This document shows positions 10,401-19,870 of a DNA stretch of 64,000 nt, piece by piece. How positions within the stretch are numbered: position 1 is the first letter of the stretch; every line of letters starts with the position of its first letter. A program made the position numbers and the translations under genes. Under the pieces are notes generated by a model. The model made no database searches. It was not told where the DNA came from and was given only the letters and a program-made list of their open reading frames with translations. The stretch is from NCBI RefSeq assembly GCF_000004195.4, contig NC_030681.2, positions 91,085,681 through 91,149,680 of the forward strand. The letters are read 5' to 3'. The stretch is from Xenopus tropicalis. Its lineage: Eukaryota > Chordata > Amphibia > Anura > Pipidae.

Positions 10401-10988
10401 GCATTAATTCTAGACTGAGTTTTCTGGTCTCTTAGCATTTTAGCTAGTAGTGTGTGCTGCTTATCAGCTTTTTCATAGTATGTTTGCTTAGTCCAGATGA
10501 TAGCCTTTTCTACTGTTTTGTGCTTAAGTGTTGCTAATTCTGTCCTTGTTTGGATGATCTGGGCTAGAAGGTTGTCCGTATTTTGAGTTATGTATTGAGC
10601 TTCTAGGTCCCTGAGATTTTTGTATAGAGTATCGTATTGAGTCCTGGCTATTTTTTTCCTGTGGGAAGTTAGCGCTATGAAGTGGCCCCTAATAGTTGCC
10701 TTGTGTGCTTCCCATAACGTGGATAATGAATTAACTGAGCCCTCATTGAGCTGAAAAAATTCTTTAAGTTTGGCTTCTGTGGATTTATATACTTCTGGCT
10801 CGTGTAGTATGGTTTCATGTAAACGCCAGTGCGCTTCTCTTGGGGGTTGTTTGGCGAGATCTATAGTGAGTGATTGTGGAGCATGGTCTGACCATGTTAG
10901 TGGCATAATGTTTGCGGAGAATTGTAGGCGTAGGCAAGAGTGGGAGATAAAAAAATAATCTATACGTGAGTGGTTCTTGTACACTGGT
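7402..10988 (-). mobile_element. 5'-truncated L1/Tx1-clade LINE, recent insertion
   Basis: Read on the minus strand: truncated ORF2, a 3' UTR of about 370 bases after the TAA stop at 7775, and an A-rich tail (plus-strand TTTTTTTGTAACTTATATTTTTT). A perfect 17-bp TSD flanks the element. Truncation falls inside the endonuclease domain, the usual outcome of incomplete reverse transcription. The frame is open throughout, which with the perfect TSD indicates a young insertion. It lies within an older hAT MITE whose two halves match complete copies elsewhere in the window. Confidence 0.93.
7775..10984 (-). CDS. L1/Tx1-clade ORF2: endonuclease remnant, reverse transcriptase, CCHC tail
   Basis: A 1,069-codon frame. 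Residues 1-40 are the end of the APE-type endonuclease (SRIDYFFIS at 6-14, WSDHAP at 31-36 with the catalytic-type SDH). Residues about 270-540 are the reverse transcriptase: PNGKTPGPDGFP (275-286), NYRPIALLNSDLK (338-350), DQVGFIQGRQAGDN (371-384), LSLDAEKAFDRL with catalytic D408, GTRQGCPLSP (464-473) and FADD at 508-511. A CX3CX7HX4C knuckle is formed by C942, C946, H954 and C959. All RT catalytic residues are present and no internal stop or frameshift exists. The first codon is GTG inside the endonuclease domain, not a true start; the LINE sequence continues to 10988 and an in-frame TGA in the TSD closes the frame. Without the N-terminal endonuclease and a promoter the copy cannot be autonomous. 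L1 versus Tx1 placement within the clade is uncertain. Confidence 0.93.
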   Translation of the reverse strand: MYKNHSRIDYFFISHSCLRLQFSANIMPLTWSDHAPQSLTIDLAKQPPREAHWRLHETILHEPEVYKSTEAKLKEFFQLNEGSVNSLSTLWEAHKATIRGHFIALTSHRKKIARTQYDTLYKNLRDLEAQYITQNTDNLLAQIIQTRTELATLKHKTVEKAIIWTKQTYYEKADKQHTLLAKMLRDQKTQSRINAIQLPSGSLTHNPDEIGAQFHDFYQKLYNLPKHTPNQGNQITLISDFLKNLNLPKLTDHDLHILNREIDSEELASTLKQMPNGKTPGPDGFPYKYYKLFHHILSPYLLKLFNQFLQGTPIPNTSLMSHLSLLAKEGKDPTQCTNYRPIALLNSDLKLFSKVLANRLAPILPKLIHKDQVGFIQGRQAGDNTRRAIDLIEILHRQKTPSLVLSLDAEKAFDRLNWPYLFSLLKHLNFTGPYLTALQKLYSTPTTYLKLPGQSGKPISISIGTRQGCPLSPLLYALSIEPLAAAIRAHPDIKGVAAESGQHKIALFADDVLLTLTNPMISLPNLHQTLTQFSTFSGHKLNLNKSEALPLNIPQKPLEALKANFSYKWKIDSITYLGTHIPGTYGQIFDLNFKPLIRNTKTKLAEWAKYPISWFGRIAALKMAILPKFLYLFETLPTPIPAKILKDIQASFHKFIWNSCRHRIPKSVIMTATRRGGLGVPNLQKYYEATHLRQLLAWPTWSPPTIWGQIESDTYKEANLNSIIWSKTGKMHLPPSMLSSTRLTLTIWARLKHKHNLTSVLSSNTIYLRNPNFPPGMDPSFHKRWAELNLHTVKDLLEPRHHTVLPFQTLKDKAPQLNLRQFEYLQLQHFLTPYANFARANHPTTFETIARRGLPQKGLISALYNILTTTPEGSQTRHKYMNKWDMILTQPLSEADWTNIWDNAKKMSTCVRQKEHIYKILMFWYHTPEKLNKLFPDHPPNCWRGCGSQGSLQHIFWECPTIQPIWMEIASLLSRLFSREVPLDPTILLLGKPLPKMRKCGQTLANQILTATRLAIAAKWKSPIAPSMTEIINRVNSNRKFEYGIATLHNNTPQHLKIWDIWELHGLAT

Positions 10989-11005
10989 AATTGTCAGATA
11001 TTTCT
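10989..11005. repeat. Target-site duplication, copy next to the LINE 5' truncation
   Basis: AATTGTCAGATATTTCT, identical to the copy at the 3' side. Its TCA, read on the minus strand, supplies the TGA immediately upstream of the LINE frame. Confidence 0.9.
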
Positions 11006-11062
11006 GAGTTATGCAGGAGCCTCATTTTGCGAATTTTTTACCACACAGATTCGCTCATTGCT
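11006..11062. mobile_element. Right part of the hAT MITE split by the LINE
   Basis: It continues TTTTGCGAATTTTTTACC and ends GATTCGCTCATTGCTAG, a slightly mutated form of the GATTCGCTCATCACTA end seen in complete copies. Joined to the sequence left of the LINE it restores the usual layout of the family. Confidence 0.65.
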
Positions 11063-11667
11063 AGTTTTAAGACATACTGTAGGTGTTGAAAAGTTGACCA
11101 GAAAAGGGTCGGTTTCTGCCACCCAGACACGCCCTATTTTTCAAGCCACATTCAGACCCAACATGCAGAGGAATAAATATGGGGTAAAATGTGGTTTAAG
11201 ATGTATTTACATAGTTACATAGGTTTGAAAATAGACAATAGTTCATCAAGTTTACCACTTCCAATGACCCCAGAACATGTATATACATATATATTTATTT
11301 ATAATACACATATCCTTATAAACAGTGCTTAATGATGTGATCAGTTATAAGTGGTGCTCAGTGATGTAATTTCTGTCACATGACTCACTGAAGCTTATGT
11401 ATTTTAATAAATGAAATGTGAAAAATATGCACACAAAAAATACGCCCCCTTTAAATAAGATAAGGCACCCCGCCTTTCATACTGTTTAAATTGTGGACTC
11501 TGTGATCTGTTTCAGATCTCCACCAGCATGGGCAACAAAAGCTGCAATTAATATTTTTTTTACCATTTACCATTTTTTACCAGATTTACATAAATACTGC
11601 TAGGAAGGTATCACTTTAAGTTTTGTTGTCAATGCTCAAGAAGATTAAGGCTGGACAAGAAAAGGTC
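11063..11667. other. Old repeat fragments, no gene
   Basis: ACATAGTTACATAGGTTTGAAAATAGAC near 11208 is a word common in frog interspersed repeats; its reverse complement occurs near 18858-18900. A TA-rich microsatellite-like patch lies at 11279-11310. Open frames (for example 10977-11222) carry no motif. Confidence 0.4.
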
Positions 11668-11784
11668 CCATCTGCCAGGGCCCTAAGCTTTAGAGCAAGC
11701 CATGCTTATTTATGGATAGGCCCTGCCAGAGAGCCCCACAAATTAGCATGGCTTGCTCTAAAGCTTAGGGTCCTGGCAGATGTA
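11668..11784. repeat. Inverted repeat, about 37-bp arms
   Basis: CATCTGCCAGGGCCCTAAGC TTTAGAGCAAGCCATGC is mirrored by GCATGGCTTGCTCTAAAGCT TAGGGTCCTGGCAGATG, with about 40 bases between them. Only one or two mismatches are visible in the arms, so a stem-loop or cruciform is possible. It abuts a LINE/SINE-like tail. Confidence 0.8.
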
Positions 11785-11938
11785 GATTGTAAGCTCTTTT
11801 GGGTAGGGCTCTCTTTACTTCTTGTATCGGTTATTGCTTGCTTTATATGTTACTCTGTATGTCCAATTTATTAAACCCACTTATTGTACAGCGCTGCGGA
11901 ATATGTATAAATAAATGCTAATAATAATAATAATAATG
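11785..11938 (+). mobile_element. L2/V-SINE-type 3' tail with (AAT)n
   Basis: TAGATTGTAAGCTCTTTTGGGTAGGGCTCTC and CTTGTATCGGTTATTG, then TTGTACAGCGCTGCGGAATATG and ATAAATAAATGCTAATAATAATAATAATAA. This is the typical 3' end of frog L2-like retroposons with a short trinucleotide tail. No coding part remains. Confidence 0.6.
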
Positions 11939-12835
11939 GGACCTGCTGGGACAACTGCTTCTACATGGTCTTGAAAAAACAATTTCTGTTTTCCCTAATT
12001 CTTGCCATTACAACATTTATAAAGTAAACACATTCTTGGGAACAAATCATACCTGTACAAGAACAAGTGCTATATTACTAAACACTGCAAGCAATATCAT
12101 TTTAAATATGCTTGTGATCACCCTTTTTCTTTGTGATGCATTTTTTGAATGGGAATGAGCTCCACCACAATGGCCTCTGTTGACAGTTGTTATTTGAAGG
12201 AGAACAAAGGAACGACCCCATATAACTGCAATGTGCCATGTTAACTATGCATATTGTTTTTCCAATTAAGGTGAGTAGATAATTCACACAGTCCCATGAG
12301 GTTATCTGAGGTGAAATGGCAGAATTCAAAACATGTGTTGTTGTCTACCACATCTACTTTCCAGGAGAAAAGCCTGTATGGAAAACCAAAGACAATGACT
12401 AGCATGCTGAATAGTGTACATTTCTGTTCCCCACTTAAAAGGCCACCTTTAACTTCAATGTTCCTTCAGAATTGTTCTAAGCATAAGGCAAAGCCAAGTT
12501 TATCATATATTTGTAGGCTGAAAATGTGCATGTGTAACAAGCCTGTATAATTCGGACAAGATCTTTTCTGACTAATACTACAGATTTAAAAAGTGACCTC
12601 AATATCTGTATTGTGGCAAGAAATACCATTTGGGTAACTATGGACATTCAGAGTCTGTACACATCAATTATGCATAATGCTGACTTGGTTGCCGTAAGAG
12701 AAATTTTCTCTATGAATCACAATTATTCCCATGAGGCACAAAAATTTTTCCCAGCTTGTTGGAGGTAGTCCTTAGAGAGGACTATTTTATGTTCCAAGAT
12801 CAATTTTACCAACAGTTGCAAGGGTCAGTTCATTA
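11939..12835. other. Unassigned
   Basis: No repeat end or gene is recognised. Open frames at 12102-12329 (minus) and 12296-12550 (plus) lack motifs. Confidence 0.4.
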
Positions 12836-12843
12836 GAAGTAAC

Positions 12844-12977
12844 TAGTGTAAAAAATTAGCAAATCGTGGAAAATGACGCACTTCAAAAAAATGTTTTCTG
12901 ATGCGCACAACAATTTTTTTGAAGCGCACTTTTTTTTGTCGTGCATCTATGCTTGCCAAAAGTTTTGCTCATCCCTT
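12844..12977. mobile_element. Short hAT MITE of the TAGTGATGAGCGAA type
   Basis: It starts TAGTGTAAAAAATTAGC, ends GTTTTGCTCATCCCTT, and is flanked by a perfect 8-bp TSD, GAAGTAAC (12836-12843 and 12978-12985). The ends are mutated but the TSD is exact. Confidence 0.75.
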
Positions 12978-13023
12978 GAAGTAACGTTGCTCAGTGTACA
13001 AAGAATAATATCACTGTAGAAAA

Positions 13024-13228
13024 ACAAAAGTTTTAGCTCCTAGTTGTTCCTCTGTGCTGCAACCAAATACAATTGTAGAAATAAAAAAAATAGGGAAAAA
13101 AATGGTGGTTATCACTACCCACAATAAATGTTTTGCAGCAAACCTGCTGAAGTTTTTTTTCCTATTTTTTGGATTTCTACAATTGTATTTGGTTGCAGCA
13201 CAGAGCAACTAGGAGCTAAAGCTTTTTT
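13024..13228. repeat. Inverted repeat, about 75-bp arms
   Basis: The left arm contains TTTTAGCTCCTAGTTGTTCC, CTGTGCTGCAACCAAATAC and AATTGTAGAAAT. The right arm carries the same words in reverse complement (ATTTCTACAATTGTATTTGG, TTGCAGCACAGAGCAACTAG, GAGCTAAAGC). The loop is about 45 bases. This may be a foldback transposon. Confidence 0.85.
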
Positions 13229-14918
13229 TCGCAAGCATTTTATACAAAGATCACCAACAATTTTTTATTTTTTATTTTTAAAAGAATAATATCAATGATA
13301 CTCTCATGCTGTAGTCAGTGCCTGTGGATTGCCTATTGTCATTTGGTTCAGTTTTGATTGCTGCAATTGCCACTTTGAATTTTCAGTATTAACTAGTTTT
13401 ATATCGTCCAGTTTTGATTTGTTCTTAGTAGTATACCTGATAAAGTCCTTGTGACCGAGTGTTTGTCAGAGAGACTAAACAAAAGGTTAAAGACTGCGTA
13501 GTGCTGCTGGAGTGTTATTCTTACAAGCCTGTATACCGTAATTGTCTATACTACTGTTGTTCTTAGTGGTCCCATTATGTCCATAACCACATGGCTGCAC
13601 AGGGCCAATTCCCAAACTGGCTATTATGACACTGGAGGAGAATTGTGTGTGGTGATGTTAAGGAAGGTTGCGGTCAGACAGGCTTCCAAAAATAGATGCT
13701 AACATTAGCTGCAAATTGCCTCCACAGAAACACAGCTAAGGCATGTGTTTATCAGATCCAAGATTCTAGTCTTTTTATGTCATGGCAAATTTGACGTCAA
13801 GTGAGTGAGAGTTCACACAGAGAACATATATCTTAGAGAGCAAAAACTGTGACCAAGCCTTCAACACTTCTTCTAAAACACTGGTAGAGTTTCCACATAG
13901 GTAGAAGATATAAAACAGAAAAAGTGCCTCTCATATACAAAAAGAGGTGACTTCTGGGTACCAATTTGTGATATATATGCTGTTTGTGAACCTTAACTCT
14001 TTTAGCACTCACATTCAATAAGAACAAATTCTCAACAACAGAGAAAATTGTGATTTTCTTTTAAGAAGTCCTAGGGCTCATTTACTAACACTGGCCAAAT
14101 TTGCACCTGGACAGTAACCCATGGCAACCAATAAGCTTTTGCTTTCATTGTAACTGAACAACGATAAGAACTGATTAATTACTTCTGTGAAAATTCACCC
14201 TGTAGATAAATAAGCCTGACTGTGTTTTATTATATTAATATTATCATTAAAATACATTTTGAAGCACAAAAAGGGCATATTTATAAAAATTGAAATTCTT
14301 CCTTCCGCAACAAATTCTAAGGAATTTCTAAAAGTCAATGGCAGATATCCCTTTTACAATTGGAAGGTCTTTGTGATTTTAAAGGTTTTTGGGGGTTTGA
14401 TGGACAATACAAGATTTGGTCCATTTTTTTCTTGTGCTTTTTCAATTCAGATTTTTTGATAAATGATGATCATGTGGTTGGGGTCTCAAGTTAGTGAAGT
14501 AAAAGTAACATTATGATGCAGACACATGCTGTTGTGTCTTTCGGGTTGAAGAGATTTCTACAGGTTTGTGCTCCTGAATTGTTTGTTGAAAATCCAGGTT
14601 GCAATTGCATGTTAAGCACTGACAATGCTGAATGAAACCAGAAACATCTAAGAATTTCACCAGCAGCACATAATTCCAAATCTAGTATCAAAGACATTAC
14701 TGATGTAAATAACATTTTCAGGTTTGTAAGATCAACAGGTTGATAAACAAGTTTCAGTCTTTTTATTGCTACTAAATACAGTATACTGTATATACCTCTG
14801 ACCTAAAGCTTGAGCACCGTCTGAAATAACTTATTTTTGGGGACAATTTTTTTTTACAATATTGTTGAATTTTTCAAAAAATTTATACAAAAAAGCTGTT
14901 TCTTTCTGTTAGGATTCC
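13229..14918. other. Mostly unassigned, with one MITE-like fragment
   Basis: GGGCTCATTTACTAACACTGG near 14072 resembles the left end of TWA-type MITEs; a matching right end is not clear. The rest (including 13260-14050 and 14220-14918) shows no gene. An open frame at 14259-14459 has no motif. Confidence 0.4.
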
Positions 14919-15180
14919 TTAAAGGACAAGGAAAGGCTAAGTCACTTGGGGGTGCCAAAATGTTAGGAAGAGTGAAAAGCCGACTTCTCTGTTAAAGATC
15001 AGCTTTTCACTCTACTTCGCATCCTCGGGCGAGTGAAGCTGGGAGGAGGAAGCGCTGCAGTTACCCCGGGCTGGTGCTGTTCTCTCAGAACAGGGGCACC
15101 AGCCCGGGGTAAAAGGTAGGCAATTTGTCACTTGAGGGTGCCTAACATTTTGGCACCCCCAGTGCCCCCAGTAAATTTAC
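14919..15180 (+). mobile_element. T2/Kolobok-type element, 3'-truncated, with hairpin
   Basis: TTAAAGGACAAGGAAAGGCTAAG is a T2-type terminus. Inside, TTACCCCGGGCTGGTGC and GCACCAGCCCGGGGTAA form a GC-rich hairpin (15060-15113), and GTCACTTGGGGGTGCC is mirrored near 15127-15165. No right-hand TTAA is present, so the copy is partial. Confidence 0.6.
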
Positions 15181-15252
15181 AGAGTACAGTAAGAAGATAA
15201 ATATTAACAGTAACAAAGATTAACTTTTACATGTCAAGAGATGCAGGCATAA

Positions 15253-15478
15253 GTAAAGGTGGCCATACACGGTAAGATCACCCACCTATGGGTGGGTGAT
15301 ACTGGGCAAATTCGGTCGTCTGGCCCTAAGGCCAAACAATCAAATTAGAATGGCAGGAATAGGTGCCCGTCAGTTCGGGGGCCGCATCAATGTGGTGCCT
15401 GATCCGATGAAAAATCAAACCTGTCCAATTGAGATTTAGCCGATTTCAGGCCAGATGTCGGTTGGGCGGGTCCTTTGT
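15253..15478. mobile_element. Partial GGCCATACAC-type MITE
   Basis: It begins GTAAAGGTGGCCATACACGG, the same terminal type as the elements at 35.9 and 45.8 kb. CACCCACCTATGGGTGGGTG is a short palindrome just inside. The right terminus is not found. Confidence 0.55.
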
Positions 15479-16324
15479 ATAAGTGTTGTTATTTACAATA
15501 TACACTGATCCATAAGTAACAAGATCTGACTAAATACCATGCAAGCACTATAAGAGGTAGGATATGGGTTTTAGTTTTGAAGGGGCTGAGGAAATGTTAC
15601 TTATGGAAGAATTAATAATTGAATTCTAGAGGTAAGGAGCTGCAAAAGTTAAGATATGGTAGTGAATAATGTGTAAGGACTTTTTGAAACAAATGGGGGG
15701 AGGCCTACATTACCACTGAGGCACAAGTCTGGAGATAAAGTAACTTTCTCCCTGTACTCATTTTCATGCAGATTCTGTACCGCCAGCATCTCAGCTTCAG
15801 CTCTCTCTCTCCTTGCCTAGCATGAAGCTCCATCCCTTTTTTCTGAGATCTTCTTCTCTTTCTGACTGTGAAGATAGTCGAAGAGTTGTCTACTGCACTA
15901 ACCTGATTGAATTAAATTAGATTTAGAGCAAAAGCTTACTAATCATTTTAACCAGCCTTTTGTACCATCTTTGCTGCAATAAACCTTAAACAACATTATC
16001 ACTGGGCTTTACAGTTGAGTCATTCTCTTGTGACCATAATATTTAGAATTCTTGGAAATATTGTTTGTAAAGTAATTTTCCAGTTGAACAACCTGCCAAC
16101 CTTATCACATTCTATCATGACACTGACATAACAATTTTATTTACTTTTCTAATTTCTTCTGGGTTATTTTTTATAAAAATAGCTCACATAAATTAATTTC
16201 CCCTACAGTCTTCTCCCACTTAGACCCTTATTTAATACATGTTTCCTATTTCATTGCATACATATGCAAAGCAGAAGTAGCTGTGGTAAGATAGCCTAGT
16301 ATTGCTCCTAAAAATGTCCACATG
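15479..16324. other. Unassigned
   Basis: No open frame above 60 codons and no recognised repeat. A CT-rich patch lies near 15790-15870. Confidence 0.4.
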
Positions 16325-16332
16325 GAATATAC

Positions 16333-16620
16333 CAGTTATCCCCAACCACTGACTTGGGGGTAACATGTTGCTCACCAACCCCTTGGATATTGCTCTCAGT
16401 GCCCCCAAACCAGGAAGTTATTTTTGAATTCCTGACTAGGTGGCAAGTTTTAGAAAGATTTACTACCAAATAAAGCCCCCTGTAAGCTGATAGTGTGCAT
16501 AGAGGCAACCTAATAGTGAATCTTAGCCCTTATTTGGCACCTTTATGAACTTTTATGATGCTTGTGTTGCTTTTTACATTTGACTGTGGCTCACGAGTAA
16601 GAAAGGTTGGGGGACCCCTG
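16333..16620 (+). mobile_element. Non-autonomous hAT element with perfect TSD
   Basis: It starts CAGTTATCCCCAACC, ends GGTTGGGGGACCCCTG, and is flanked by an exact 8-bp TSD, GAATATAC (16325-16332 and 16621-16628). The open frame on the minus strand is internal to the element and not a gene. A more diverged copy in the same orientation lies at about 51923-52195. Confidence 0.85.
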
Positions 16621-16628
16621 GAATATAC

Positions 16629-18627
16629 TAAAGGCTAAAGCTTACCCAATAGATTTTAAAGCCAGGCTAGCCAGGACAGTATGTTAATGAGATTCCCAAC
16701 TACAGACAATGTTTCCCTTGTTGGAGCTCACAACACAGGCTTACTTAATCAGTCAAAGCCTCTCATTTCCTTTCTTTGTAAATTCCAGCACTGGCTTTGA
16801 TAATACTCCAGAGGTTAATGCAAAATCGTGCTGCTTGCCTTAAAAGTTGAATGTTTTTCTCAGTATGCAAGATCTGTGTAAAGAATTTTAAAACAAGAAT
16901 TTTAAATATATTCTTTAAATACTGTATATGCTTCAACTATTACTTTAGTTTTACCTTTTCTAAACAATCTTAATTCTTTTCTACTTTCTTTCTAATCTAT
17001 GTTAATAAAATAAAACAGTTAAGAGGAATTAGGCTCTAACTAATATAGAGAAGGTTAGAATATATACTTTAAATTGCGATGGACTTGGATATAGAGGTCC
17101 CATATAATAAGACAAAAAAAAATGACACAGGGATTCCAGTACCATATAATTCTCCTTCTGGTATCTCATTTAGAAATCCTTCTGTTTTTTGATTCTGTGA
17201 TTAATGCTAATAGTAGATAGCAGGGGTGCAGGTATCAGTGCTGGCCTAGCCACAAACCAGTCATATACTCATATACAAATGGGAAGCCGATACCTGTGTT
17301 TATGCAGCAAACAGGTTGATCCCAGGGACCTAAGTATTTGGTAAAGTGCATGCATTGCTTGAGTCTTTGTTCATTGTTGCATATAATCATTCACTCACCT
17401 CATAGAGCTACTATGTAAAGGCAAAGCATAGTCTGCAAATGTAACCTTTCTGTATGATGAGATAGGTATCAGTTCTAAGCTGAAGTATAAAGGTAAACCA
17501 TGTTTATTTTGTTTCTTCATTATTCCAACTAGTAGAGAATTTGACCATTTTCAGAACTTTTTGCATTTTGCCTTTTTCATTACATGAATAGACAAAGTTA
17601 TTTGAGTAGAAAGTGTTTGGGTCTTTACATACAAATATGTGAAAGTCCTTTTAGGTCTGCCTGGTCTTGCTTTGGACGTAAATGCTTTGGAAAATCCCTC
17701 AAGCATGAGTTGTACAGCTCATCTAAAATCTTTCAATCTAGCTGCAATTTGGCACTAGGATAGTCATTCAACACTCAATTTGGCAATAAACGGCTTCCCC
17801 AAGCTCCTCTGACATTGTTTCAAATAGCTGGAAACTATTTTTTATTATTTTCAGTTTTTCTAGCAGAAACGACAATAATGCTCAGAGGACCATATTAACT
17901 AAGTAACTTTCCAGTATAAGTTGTCAAAAGAACAACACAATTCAAGAGGTTTATTAGGAGAATACTATTTGAATTAATTATGGGGCGGAATATGAAACTT
18001 TAAACTGGGGAATCCTGAACTATTTCCAGCAGCTATAATCCTATCTGATTTTTTAACAGTTTCCTAACGGTCAGCAAAATTTTCCTAACAGGAAATTTTT
18101 TAATAACTTGATGTCTTTAGCAAAGCAAATCAGTGTGTCAATCTGTTAGAATGTGCCCAAGTGTTCTGAGCTATCGAACACCATTATGTTGTATGCAGTG
18201 TTAGAGCTCAGCAGCAGCTCTGAGCTGTAACACCCATCTGAATCCCAACATTAATTGTTGCTGAAATGTAATGATTTCTTGGACTATGCAAAATAGTTTG
18301 ATTTTTCAGATGTATTCTGAAGGTACCATATTGGTTAAGGAGCCCAAAAGCCCTTCCCAAATGCAAGACATTTACTAAGAGCCTTTAAAACAGGATACAT
18401 TTACATGTCTCATGCTATACACATAGCACTGCCTTAGAACCAAGAATGAGAGGATTTAACGTTCACTTAAGGAATAGGGTGGAGCCATGCAAATGAGTCC
18501 TTAATTTACCAGCAACCAACTAGACATCCAATACTCCTGATTTAATAGCACATATACAGCCTAATAGTTAGATCCATATATCCAAACTTGCAGACTGCCT
18601 CTTTTGATCTCCTTAGCTCTCATCAGT
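16629..18627. other. Two kilobases without recognised repeats or genes
   Basis: AT-rich sequence with no coding frame above 60 codons and no transposon termini that I recognise. A short palindromic word, AGAGCTCAGCAGCAGCTCTG, occurs near 18203. It is one of the longest repeat-poor stretches here, so a place to look for conserved non-coding DNA, but nothing in the sequence proves function. Confidence 0.4.
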
Positions 18628-18995
18628 GTAAAGTTGGCCATACATTATAAGATCTGCTTTTTTGGTGAGGTCATCAAATGAACAGATCTTTCCCCAATAT
18701 GTCCAATTAAGGTGAAAATATTGGACTGACCTGATTGCATGGCACAACCAGTCCTTAATCCAATAAAATATCAAATATATATATAGTTTATGTGTGTGAG
18801 TGTACAAATATATTGTTATGGGTCTATGTGTGTGTGCTGGATTTCGTTTGGAAAGGTTGAACTTGATGAACCTGGTCTTTTCAACCTAACCTAGGTAACT
18901 ATGGACAGGCCCCATACACAAGCAGATATGCTGCTGAATTGATTTGAAGGGACTGAATCGGCAGCCTAAATCTGCCCATGTATGGCCACCTTTAT
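18628..18995. mobile_element. GGCCATACAT-type MITE with an internal insertion
   Basis: The ends are TAAAGTTGGCCATACAT and ATGTATGGCCACCTTTAT, inverted and next to degraded TTAA sites. The middle (about 18830-18903) contains TGGAAAGGTTGAACTTGATG and CTTTTCAACCTAACCTAGG, a retroposon-like tail that is foreign to the other copies. Confidence 0.6.
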
Positions 18996-19690
18996 ATGAA
19001 CTCTCCAAAACAACAAGTGAGGGAACTCTAATAAACAATCAATAAACAAACAAATTCCCAGAAAATACCAGCTTAGACAATTTAATTATCTGGGATATCC
19101 CAGAAAAAGATTTGGGAGAGCCAACACTTCATCTGTATAAATAAAAGAGGCCTTAATGTCTATCAAAGCTGAACAAGCTAATAAAACCTTCTCACGCTTT
19201 AAAATCAACAAAGATGTAACAGATGAAAGCAGCGCTTTCCTTTTTATAGAACTTGCTAGACTATTTGGTACATTTGTATAAAAAAAAAGAATGCTAATGA
19301 ATTTTAACTAACTGAATTTTTGAGGGACTTGCAGCTAAACTGCCAATCTGTTCATTTGTTCCTTTTCATTTATTGTCTCTGATCTGTATTAATAGATCTG
19401 TGTAAAGTTGAACTTTATGGACTTATGTCTGGTTTTTAACCTCACTTAGCAGGTTACAGACACATACAATGAGTAAAACGATCTAGTGAAAACTGAAGAG
19501 GGAAAAATAAAGTTGCTAAGCAAAAAAGTGCAGAAGTAGAAGATGACAGCATAAATCCATGTTGATTAATGTGTAATTACAAGGGACTCAGTACAGCTGT
19601 ACCTTATCTTAAAAAGAAATACTAAAGTTTGCATTTCTAAAAATTTAATTGATGTAGAACTCTTTATGTTAGGTGGTAGGGCAGAGGATT
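18996..19690. other. Unassigned
   Basis: No gene or clear repeat boundary is visible. Confidence 0.4.
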
Positions 19691-19870
19691 ATTATATCCG
19701 GACCACTTGGGACATAGGGTTTTTCAGATAAAGGATCTATCATTTCTATAATTTGGATCTCAATACCTTAAAAAAAATGGGAAAAAGTTGCTGAAAAGGG
19801 AAAAGGATCTTACTAAAAATAAGTATTTGTTTAAAATGGACTCTAATGGAGATTGCCTTTTGTAACTATA
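19691..19870. mobile_element. Decayed ACAGGTATGGGATCC-type element
   Basis: ATCCGGACC, TTTTTCAGATAAAGGATC, ATAATTTGGATCTCAATACC and ATGGACTCTAATGGAGA follow the order of words in the better copies at 36.2-36.7 kb. The termini are gone. Confidence 0.5.
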
